From an uncultured Candidatus Saccharibacteria bacterium (lineage in GTDB: Bacteria; Patescibacteriota; Saccharimonadia; Saccharimonadales; Saccharimonadaceae), in NCBI GenBank assembly GCA_947169915.1, contig CAMVRN010000003.1:21383-85382 (forward strand): DNA of 64,000 nt, in the 5' to 3' direction. The number at the start of each line of letters is the position of its first letter. Within the stretch, counting starts at the first letter, position 1. Shown one piece after another: positions 41,788 to 50,003 of the stretch. The translations under genes were made by a program, and so were the position numbers. Below the pieces are notes generated by a model. That model saw nothing but the letters and a program-made list of their open reading frames with translations, was not told where the DNA came from and ran no database searches.

Positions 41788-42858
41788 TCATTGTTCAAGA
41801 AAACTGTCGATGAACGGCATGATGTCGCCATCTAGGACGGCGTCAGTGTCAGTTTCTTCGTGCTTAGTACGAGTATCCTTTACTAGTTTGTACGGTTGAA
41901 GGACGTAATTTCTAATTTGTTGGCCCCATTTTGCTGATTCGCCAGCACGGAGTTTGTCGATAGATTCTGCTTGTTGCTCAATCTTCATTTGTGCAAGTTT
42001 GCCTCGTAGAATCTCCATGGCTTTTTCCTTGTTCTGGAGTTGAGAGCGCTCGTTTTGAATTGCAACAACGGTGTTCGTTGGGAGATGGGTGATACGGACG
42101 GCTGAATTGGTGGTATTTACGGATTGTCCACCGTGGCCTCCTGAATGGTAGACGTCGATGCGCAAGTCCTTTTCGTCGATTTTGATTTCTGTGTCGGATT
42201 TAATGACGGGCAGGACTTCGACGAGCGAGAAGGAAGTCTGGCGCAAATTATCGGCGTTGAACGGACTTAGGCGCACTAGGCGGTGAACGCCATGTTCGGA
42301 TTTGAGAGTACCGTAGGCATTTATGCCGGAGATTTCATAAACGGCGGTTTTGATGCCGGCTTCTTCTCCAGCGATACGTTCGATTAATGTGGCTTTGAAA
42401 TCGTTTCTTTCAAAGAAGCGAAGATACATGCGCTCAAGCATGGAGGTCCAATCCATCGCTTCTGTTCCGCCGACGCCAGCTGTAAGGCGAAGGATTGCGT
42501 TTGCGTGGTCGAATTCTCCGGTAAAGCGTAATGCTTTTTTGAGACTTAAGTATGATTCTTGCATGGCGTCGAGCTGGTCGGAAATTTCTTCTCGCAAATC
42601 TTCTCCACCTAAATTTATTAAATCGGAAAGGTCATTAATCTGGGTTCTGAGGAGCTGCCACGGAGTGATTTCTTGAGATAAATGAGTGAAGTTTTCGTTC
42701 TTCTCTTTGGCACGTTCGGGATTATTCCATAATTCTGGTTCGGAGATTTCAGCTTCGAGTTTTGACAATTCGTCAAATTTATTGTCAAGGTCTAATTTAG
42801 ACCATGATTCATCTACGCTTTGTTTTAATTCAGCAAGCCGTTTTTTTAATTCTTCCAT
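41788..42858 (-). CDS. prfB: Peptide chain release factor 2
   Basis: 356 residues. It recognises UAA and UGA stop codons. The SPF codon-recognition tripeptide is at 198-200 (LVRLSPFNAD), and the GGQ hydrolysis motif is at 243-245 (GGHGGQSVNTT). The gene is one uninterrupted frame: the internal UGA and +1 frameshift that regulates RF2 in many bacteria is absent. Unusually, it ends in UGA, the only gene here to do so. The ATG is five bases after the murD stop, and the two are probably co-transcribed. Confidence 0.96.
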   Translation of the reverse strand: MEELKKRLAELKQSVDESWSKLDLDNKFDELSKLEAEISEPELWNNPERAKEKNENFTHLSQEITPWQLLRTQINDLSDLINLGGEDLREEISDQLDAMQESYLSLKKALRFTGEFDHANAILRLTAGVGGTEAMDWTSMLERMYLRFFERNDFKATLIERIAGEEAGIKTAVYEISGINAYGTLKSEHGVHRLVRLSPFNADNLRQTSFSLVEVLPVIKSDTEIKIDEKDLRIDVYHSGGHGGQSVNTTNSAVRITHLPTNTVVAIQNERSQLQNKEKAMEILRGKLAQMKIEQQAESIDKLRAGESAKWGQQIRNYVLQPYKLVKDTRTKHEETDTDAVLDGDIMPFIDSFLEQ

Positions 42859-42863
42859 AACGA

Positions 42864-44219
42864 TTACATTTCGTTTACAAGGGTCTTGAACCTATCGCCT
42901 CGATCTTTATAGTTTTTGAACATATCAAATGAACTTGCGCACGGACTAAACAACACGACCGGTGCTTTTACTTCCGGTTTTTTATCAACAAGACAAGTAT
43001 CGCTATTCATTTCTTCGTTGTTCAACCTTTCTTCTGCGAGCTCGCGTGCGGTTTTTATGGCGAGTTCAAAGTCGGTTCCGCAATCGATAAATTTTTCTGG
43101 GTCTTCGTTTTCGCTAAGTTTTTTGGCAGTTTCTCCAATCAAGACGGCCTTGATAAGATTTTTGTTATCGAAGATTGCGCGCTTTGCGTCTGTGATGTCG
43201 AAACCCTTATCTTTTCCGCCGGCTATCAATACGAAAGGAGTTTCTGGGAATGCAGAAAGACATGCGCGGAGCGCAGGGGAAACGGTCGAGAACGAATCGT
43301 CGTAATATTTAATACTATTTACTTCGCGGACAAACTCAATGTGATGAGGCAGAGCCTTGAAACTATGGAGGGCGGCGCCAAGTATAGATTCATTATCTTT
43401 AAGGAACGAATCGAAGGTGAGAGATTCGTCAGCGAGTTTGAAGAATGCAAATGCAGCAAGTAAGGCCGCCTCAGCGTCCTCGCGGTTGTGCGCTCCTGGA
43501 ACTTGTAGTTCGTCGAGAATCTTAGGTTCTTCGTAAGGGTAAGTTAGCTTATTTGCCTTGGTGGCGGAAATGAGTCTCTTAGTGTCATCATTCTCGGTGA
43601 AGTAAACGCAATAATCTTTTTCGGTTTGATGATTAACAATATTTTGTTTTGCGGAAACATATTCCTCAAAGTCGGTATGAACGTCAAGATGGTCTGGCTC
43701 AATGCGAAGAACTACGGAAACGTTAGGAGATTTGTCCATATCCCAAAGCTGAAAACTGGATAGCTCGTAGACAACTGCATCGTTTGGTTTAATATCTGAA
43801 AGTTCGTCAAGTGCTGGGATGCCAATATTGCCGACGACGTGCGCCTTTGACCTTTCGTTTTCGAACACTTGATTTTCGCTTTTTGCATCGAAGATTGCTT
43901 GGATGAGAAGACGCGTCATGGTACAGGTGGTTCCTTTGCCTTTTGTACCCGTGATGCCGACAATTGGACAGGGGCAATTATGAAAGAAGTATTTTGTAAC
44001 GCTCGTAACCTTTTCTTTCGGTGCATCAATGAATTTAGGTGGGATACTTGGCGTGCGGAAAATAAGGTCGTAGTTCGAAAAATCTTTAAAGACAAGTTCT
44101 TCTTTTTCGAAGCTGTCTAAAATTTCAATATTTGTGTGTTCAGAAAGCTTTGGGTCTTGTTTGAAATAACGTTCTACTGATTGGCCCTCGACTCCATATC
44201 CAAGTATTAGTATATTCAT
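42864..44219 (-). CDS. murD: UDP-N-acetylmuramoylalanine--D-glutamate ligase
   Basis: 451 residues of the Mur ligase family, adding D-Glu to UDP-MurNAc-L-Ala in peptidoglycan precursor synthesis. The N-terminal domain has NILILGYGVEGQSVERYF. The ATP site is GITGTKGKGTTCTMTRLL near residue 89; the middle domain includes NDAVVYELSSFQL and RIEPDHLDVH; AHNREDAEAALLAAFAF and YYDDSFSTVSPA lie in the later parts. TAGAAT with upstream TGG (44226-44231) ends six bases before ATG: leaderless. Confidence 0.93.
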   Translation of the reverse strand: MNILILGYGVEGQSVERYFKQDPKLSEHTNIEILDSFEKEELVFKDFSNYDLIFRTPSIPPKFIDAPKEKVTSVTKYFFHNCPCPIVGITGTKGKGTTCTMTRLLIQAIFDAKSENQVFENERSKAHVVGNIGIPALDELSDIKPNDAVVYELSSFQLWDMDKSPNVSVVLRIEPDHLDVHTDFEEYVSAKQNIVNHQTEKDYCVYFTENDDTKRLISATKANKLTYPYEEPKILDELQVPGAHNREDAEAALLAAFAFFKLADESLTFDSFLKDNESILGAALHSFKALPHHIEFVREVNSIKYYDDSFSTVSPALRACLSAFPETPFVLIAGGKDKGFDITDAKRAIFDNKNLIKAVLIGETAKKLSENEDPEKFIDCGTDFELAIKTARELAEERLNNEEMNSDTCLVDKKPEVKAPVVLFSPCASSFDMFKNYKDRGDRFKTLVNEM

Positions 44220-44237
44220 AAGACTATTCTACCATAA

Positions 44238-45512
44238 TTACAAATGAAGGCGGGCGGCGAGGTCGTTTATAAGGGTTTTCTCGCAGGAACCGACAGCAAC
44301 TAACGAGAAGATACCGGAAGAGACGAGCTCGCGGGCCAGTTCGATGATTTCTTCTTTATCAACAGTGCGAACGATGTCAGGAATCTTACCGTAGTTTTCA
44401 ACCTCGTCAGCCTTGAAAAATTCTTCAGCGTAAAAATCAGCAATTTGACCGACGGTTTGGGCAGCCATTTGGAAGCGCCCGAGACAATAGCTCTTTGCGG
44501 TTTCTAGGTCGTTGTCATCAATTTCGCCATTTAGAACTTTGGAAAGTTCAGCACGAATTAAATCAAACAGTTCAATAGCGTTCTCTTCGTCGACCTCGCC
44601 ATCAAAATCCCATGAGCTTTTAGACTCATCAAGATTCAAGCTTGAGCCCATTCCATAAACTAGTCCGCGACGGCGCGCTTCTCCGAAGATGCGGGAGGAC
44701 ATGGTGCCGGTTAAAATATGATTCAGACAAGACATAGCGATAGTGCAGGCAGAATCAAATCTACGAGGCGTAACAAATGAAAAACCAAACGTGATGTTCG
44801 ATGCATCTTTTCGGCGAATAAGGACCGCTTCTGAACCGTGTAATTCATCAAGAGGAATATCGAGTCGTTCCCCATCTTTTAGGTCCCAAGCCTCGAGCAT
44901 CTTCTTAATCTTATGGCGACGGCGGATGCCAAGGTTTCCAGCAATTACGAATCGCATGTTTTGTGCGGTATGGGTGCGTCTGTAATGCTCGCGGATGTCT
45001 TTTAATTCGATGTTTGGAATGGTGCGGACTCGTTCACTAAGGTTTTGGACGTTCTCGCCAATTGCTTGCTGTAGGCGTGGCCAAAGCAGGCGATTGTAAT
45101 CATTCATATATCCAGTTAGCTCGCTCTTGACGTTTCCTTTTTCTGCGGCTAGTTCAGCTTCATTGAATCTTGGGCTGGTGATAGCGAGACGTTTTAAGTC
45201 GAGGATTCTGTCCCATTCGAAATCAGCGCATTCGGTTTCGTAGCAAATCGAAAGATCACTCGTCCAAGCGTTGTGATAAGCTCCATTTTTAGTAAATTCG
45301 GATTCGTAAGCGAATTCAGACTTATAGGCGCTGTTTGCACCGAAACTTAGATGTTCGACAATATGTGCAATCTCGTATAGTTCGGGTTTTCGACAATAGC
45401 GAAGACCACCCCGGAAATGAACACGGGTAGCCATAACGCTGGCGCCTGGGACGTTGATTAATAACCCAATCGCGCCATTTTTTAGTCGAACCTCCTCTAT
45501 ACTATGACGCAT
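44238..45512 (-). CDS. M16-family zinc peptidase (pitrilysin/PqqL type)
   Basis: 424 residues. The inverted zinc motif HxxEH is intact: H50-I-V-E53-H54 in IAHIVEHLSFG, with the downstream glutamate of the EKGNVKSEL region as third ligand. The second, non-catalytic M16 half follows (RRKDASNITFGFSFVTPRRFDSA; FGEARRRGLVYGMGSSL). No signal peptide, so it is probably cytoplasmic. Relatives process small peptides or degrade oligopeptides; the target is unknown. TTAGGA stands upstream of ATG. It lies nine bases after secA and may be read from the same transcript. Confidence 0.88.
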   Translation of the reverse strand: MRHSIEEVRLKNGAIGLLINVPGASVMATRVHFRGGLRYCRKPELYEIAHIVEHLSFGANSAYKSEFAYESEFTKNGAYHNAWTSDLSICYETECADFEWDRILDLKRLAITSPRFNEAELAAEKGNVKSELTGYMNDYNRLLWPRLQQAIGENVQNLSERVRTIPNIELKDIREHYRRTHTAQNMRFVIAGNLGIRRRHKIKKMLEAWDLKDGERLDIPLDELHGSEAVLIRRKDASNITFGFSFVTPRRFDSACTIAMSCLNHILTGTMSSRIFGEARRRGLVYGMGSSLNLDESKSSWDFDGEVDEENAIELFDLIRAELSKVLNGEIDDNDLETAKSYCLGRFQMAAQTVGQIADFYAEEFFKADEVENYGKIPDIVRTVDKEEIIELARELVSSGIFSLVAVGSCEKTLINDLAARLHL

Positions 45513-45521
45513 GAGAGAATC

Positions 45522-48263
45522 CTAACGACGACGTTTTTTGTTTTGACGTTGTTGTTTGCGTTTCTTTTTGTTCTTATTGCGATTAGTGTTGGAGTTTGTA
45601 TTACTACCAGAAGGCCTTCGTTTGCCGCCAGTTTCTTCTTTGAATTCTTTATCGAGATTCTTATCGCCGGCGGAGATTTCGTTGACGCCTTTTTCGGTTG
45701 CAGTTTCTGCCATCTTAGTGAGTTCAGAATCGTATTCTTCATCGTTATTCTCTGGCAAGTTAGCTTCTTGCTTAGTAAGAGAGAGAAGAATGTGCAGGAC
45801 TTCCTCGCGAAGGTTGCGTTCTAGGTTATCGAACAGCTTTTGAGATTCGGAACGATATTCGACTAGTGGGTCGCGTTGTCCGATAGAGCGCCAATGAATA
45901 CCTTCACGAAGATGTTGCATATTCTCGAGGTGCTGCATCCAGAGTGCATCGAGGACTTTCAAATAAACTTCGCGCTCGACTTTTCGCATAACTTCGTCGC
46001 CGATTTCAGATTCTTTCAAGCTATATGCTTCTTCTACGGCAATGCGGGCGAGGTGAGTGCGTTCTTTTTCCTTGCGCAGTCTACCAATCTCTTCGACTAG
46101 GTCTTCATCTAAAGTATTGAAGACGGTCAGGAATTCTTTAGTGAAGTTTTTATTAACTCTTGAAGAATCGCGGGTTAGGAATTCGGTTTCGTTCTTGATA
46201 AGGCGCATGATTTCCGGACGGATGTCGGCACCTTCAAGAATTTGACGACGCATAGCATAGACGACTTTACGATGACGGTTTATAACGTTATCATATTGAA
46301 CGACGTTTTTACGTGCATCGAAGTTGAATCCTTCAATTTTTTTCTGGGCATTCTCGAGTGTTTTTGAGATGGATTTAGTTTGAATTGGCGTGTCTTCGTC
46401 AACGCCAAGTTTATTCATGAGCATAGCGACGCGTTCGCCTTGGAAGATACGCATCAAATCATCTTCACAAGAAACGAAGAATTGAGTTGTGCCTGGGTCT
46501 CCTTGACGGCCACCACGACCACGAAGCTGGTTGTCGACGCGACGAGAATCATGACGAGCGGAACCAATGACGACTAAGCCGCCGAGTTCGCGGACGCCTT
46601 TACCGAGTTTAATATCGGTACCACGACCTGCCATGTTGGTCGCGAGAGTGATAGCGCCTTTTTCTCCAGCCTTTTCAATGATGGCGGCTTCACGTTCGTT
46701 GTTTTTTGCGTTGAGAATTTCATATTCAATACCACGTTCGTCGAGGTATCTCGCGATTTCCTCGTTATTCGCAATAGAGTCGGAACCGACTAGGACCGGC
46801 TGACCTTTTTTGTGATATTTTTCAATTTCGTTAGCAATTGCGCGAATCTTACCGGCCTTAGTACGGAAGATTAAGTCGTCCTTATCAATACGAGCGATTG
46901 GTTTGTTAGGTGGAATTTGGATAACGTCGAGAGCGTAGATTTGTTGAAACTCTTCGGCTTCGGTAAATGCAGTGCCAGTCATGCCGGAGAGCTTTTTATA
47001 TAGACGGAAGAAGTTCTGGAAAGAAATAGTCGCGAGAGTCATAGACTCTTGTTTTACGGCGACACCTTCTTTTGCCTCGATTGCCTGATGAAGACCTTCG
47101 TTGTAACGGCGTCCTTGCATGAGACGGCCAGTGTGCTCGTCGACGATGATAACTTCGCCAGAGTTGGTTACGACATAGTCTTTATCGCGTTTAAACAGAG
47201 TTTCGGCACGGAGAGCTTGTTCCATGTGATAGACAAAGTTGGTGTGTTTCGTGGAGTAGAGTTCGTCAATTCCGAGGAGGTTTTGAACCTTTTCAACACC
47301 TTCGTCAGTAAGTGCGACGGAGCGATGTTTTTCGTCAACGACGTAATCTTTCTCGTTAAGTTGAGAGGCGATGCGAGCAAAAGCATAGTAGGCATCTGGG
47401 TTGTCGCCTGCTGGCGCGGAGATAATGAGCGGGGTACGAGCTTCATCGATAAGAATAGAGTCAACCTCATCTACGATTGCGAAGTTTAGTTCGCGTTGGC
47501 GAAGGAATTTAGCTTCGCTAGTCATGTTATCGCGGAGGTAATCGAAACCGAACTCGTTGTTTGTTCCGTAAGTAATATCGGCGTTGTAAGCGTCTTTACG
47601 CGTTGCTGGTTTGAGATGACGAAAACGAGTATCAGTGTGTTCCGTGTTTTCGTAGTTCTTGTCGTAGACGAAAGATGCGTTGTTGATGATGACGCCAACG
47701 GATAGGCCTAGGAAATCATAGACAGGACCGTTCCATCCGGCATCACGCTGAGCAAGATAATCGTTAACCGTGACAACATGAACGCCTTTGCCTTCGAGGG
47801 CGTTCAAAACAGCTGGGAGTAAGGCGACGAGAGTTTTACCTTCGCCGGTTTTCATTTCGGCAACGTTTCCTTCGTGGAGTGCGATGCCACCGATGAGCTG
47901 AACATCGTACGGCCTAAGACCAAGGATACGCTTCGATGCTTCGCGACAAAGTGCAAATGTATCTGGAAGGATGTCATCGAGGGTTTTCTTCTTCAGTTTA
48001 GCCTTGAGTTCTTCGGTCTGCGCCGCTAGCTCTTTGTCGGACATCTTCTCGTATTTCGGCTCAAGTTTGTTGATTTCTTGAGCTTTTTTATAAAGACGTT
48101 TGAGGATTTTCTTTTGCGCATCACCAAAAACGCCCTGAAGGAATTTATCAAGTTTGGTTTTGTCAGCGAGTTTATCGGTTGGTTTTTTCTCTTTGATTTT
48201 TTTGGGCTTTTCAGTCTTTAGGGCTTTAGGACTTTTTGGTGCCCCTTTCTTATCTTTAGGCAT
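45522..48263 (-). CDS. secA: Protein translocase subunit SecA
   Basis: 913-residue ATPase that pushes preproteins through SecYEG. Walker A is [38 protein letters not shown] is the Walker B/DEVD region (quoted here by parts), and the second nucleotide domain has [16 protein letters not shown] and GGRQGDPG. The N-terminus has a 60-residue Lys-rich extension. The C-terminus lacks the usual zinc/SecB-binding CxC...CH motif and instead ends in a Asn/Lys/Arg-rich tail ([10 protein letters not shown]). Leader with GGAG before ATG; a TAAAAT with upstream TGC is at 48295-48300. Confidence 0.97.
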   Translation of the reverse strand: [913 protein letters not shown]

Positions 48264-48305
48264 TACTTACTCCACGGAATTAATATCGGGTATTATTTTA
48301 GCACG

Positions 48306-48671
48306 TTATCCTCGTTTGAACAAACCGTGACCCCTTTTTTTCTCTTTTTTGAGATGAGGGTTTTGTTCTAGTTTGAAACGACGAATTTGGCCAGTTAGTT
48401 TTGCTTCGACAATATCGATGCCAGCATAAAGATTTGAGCATTCATCTTTAGCAGAGATAACTTTTCCGCCTGGGATTTCCATAGCGACCGAGATTTCATA
48501 TTTGTTACCGTGGTCACGATTGACTTCTGTGACGACGACTTTTGCTACGACATCTTTCTTGTTTCCGCGAGGAAGATAACGGTCGAGTTTTCCAATCTTC
48601 TTTAGAACATATTTTCTAAAATTTTCCTCGATTTTGTAGTTGCTACCGGAAATATCAACTTTGTTAATCAT
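48306..48671 (-). CDS. hpf: Ribosome hibernation factor, short HPF/RaiA type
   Basis: 121 residues, a single S30AE/sigma-54-modulation domain: VDISGSNYKIEENFRKYVLKKIGKLDRYL, then YEISVAMEIPGGKVISAKDECSNLYAGIDIVEAKL (patterns quoted in parts of the fold), and a basic tail HLKKEKKRGHGLFKRG. The long-HPF dimerisation domain is absent. It binds the decoding centre of idle 30S subunits. AAGGAGG precedes ATG. It lies three bases downstream of serS. Confidence 0.9.
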   Translation of the reverse strand: MINKVDISGSNYKIEENFRKYVLKKIGKLDRYLPRGNKKDVVAKVVVTEVNRDHGNKYEISVAMEIPGGKVISAKDECSNLYAGIDIVEAKLTGQIRRFKLEQNPHLKKEKKRGHGLFKRG

Positions 48672-48674
48672 TTT

Positions 48675-49928
48675 TTATAATTCCTCCTTGTTATTTAAAT
48701 AAGGTTTGAGAACAGTAGGTACTTTTAGCTTACCATCTTCGGTAGCATAGTTTTCTAGGACCGCAACGATTGCGCGAGCAAGGGAGATTGCGGTTCCGTT
48801 CAAAGTGTGGACGTATTCAATGGTACCGTCTTTACGACGAACGCGACAGTTGACGGAGCGAGCTTGGAAATCGGTACAGTTAGAACAGCTAGTGAGCTCT
48901 TGATATTTCTGATTTACTGGGGACCAGTATTCGAGGTCGTATTTCTTGGCAGCCGGAGCACCAAGGTCGCCAGCGGCGATATTGATGATGTGATACGGAA
49001 TCTCTAGGCTTTGCCAGATATCTTCTTCGATAGCGAGGATTTTTTCGTGAATTTCCTTGGATTGTTCTGGAAGACAGAAAGAATACATTTCAAGTTTATT
49101 GAACTGGTGGACGCGGAAAAGTCCACGGGTATATTTTCCGTAAGCTCCAGCTTCTTTGCGGAAACAGGCAGAATAGCCAGCGTAGAACAATGGAAGTTTG
49201 TCTTCATCGATAATCTCATCCATGTGATAGCCAGTGAGCGGCATCTCTGCGGTGGCAATGAGCGCGAGGTCTTCGCCTTCGACATAATATTCGTCGGATT
49301 GGTCGGAAGTGCGAGGATTAAAGCCGCATCCTTCGAGGACCTTAGAAGAAACTAAGTCTGGAACGGTCATGAAAGTAAAACCATGCTCGAGAACTTTAGA
49401 AAGGCCGAATTGAAGGAGTGCGTTTTCGAGAAGTGCAAGGCCGTCTTTTAGGTAGTAAAACTTTGCACCTGCTACCTTTGCTCCGCGTTCAAAATCCACC
49501 CAATCGCGAGAAGTCGCAAAGTCGAGATGGTCGACACCTTTTTCTTTATTCTTGCCCCATTTCTTGACTTCAACGGAGCATTCTTCGCCTCCGAGAGGAA
49601 CATCATCAAAGATGATATTCGGGATAGACTTGATTTCGGATTTAAGTTCGGTTTCTTTGTCAGCTAGCTTTTTTTCGAGAGAAGACAATTCGGTTTTAAT
49701 CTTCTTTCCGGCTTCGATAAGTGAAGCATCTGGTTTTCCTTTTACGCCTTTAAGCTTGGCGGCGTTTTCGTTCTTTTGTTTGCGAAGTTCTTCAACTTGT
49801 TGAAGGGTTTTGCGACGCGAGTCATCAAGTTTGAGAAGTTCGTCAAGATTGAGGTTTTTATAACCTTTTTCGCGAGCGGAATTTTCTACAAGTTCGCGAT
49901 TTGCGCGTATGTAATTAATGTCTAACAT
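48675..49928 (-). CDS. serS: Serine--tRNA ligase
   Basis: 417 residues. The N-terminal antiparallel coiled-coil arm (about 30-105) that grips the long variable arm of tRNA-Ser is followed by the class II core: ALIATAEMPLTGYHMDE, motif 2 CFRKEAGAYGKYTRGLFRVHQF, SCSNCTDFQARSVNCRVR, and motif 3 TLNGTAISLARAIVAVLENY. TATAAT with upstream TGG (49937-49942) ends eight bases before ATG with no Shine-Dalgarno; the leader is at most a base or two. It heads serS-hpf. Confidence 0.97.
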   Translation of the reverse strand: MLDINYIRANRELVENSAREKGYKNLNLDELLKLDDSRRKTLQQVEELRKQKNENAAKLKGVKGKPDASLIEAGKKIKTELSSLEKKLADKETELKSEIKSIPNIIFDDVPLGGEECSVEVKKWGKNKEKGVDHLDFATSRDWVDFERGAKVAGAKFYYLKDGLALLENALLQFGLSKVLEHGFTFMTVPDLVSSKVLEGCGFNPRTSDQSDEYYVEGEDLALIATAEMPLTGYHMDEIIDEDKLPLFYAGYSACFRKEAGAYGKYTRGLFRVHQFNKLEMYSFCLPEQSKEIHEKILAIEEDIWQSLEIPYHIINIAAGDLGAPAAKKYDLEYWSPVNQKYQELTSCSNCTDFQARSVNCRVRRKDGTIEYVHTLNGTAISLARAIVAVLENYATEDGKLKVPTVLKPYLNNKEEL

Positions 49929-50003
49929 ATACGTACATTATACCACGTATTAGTTATTATAGAGAGTGAACCGGAATATTTTGCTTCGCGGGCCAAAAAG
50001 GGA

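Noticed and set aside
41788..42858. RF2 programmed frameshift
   Set aside because: The prfB frame is continuous from a good ATG; there is no internal UGA or slippery site near codon 25.
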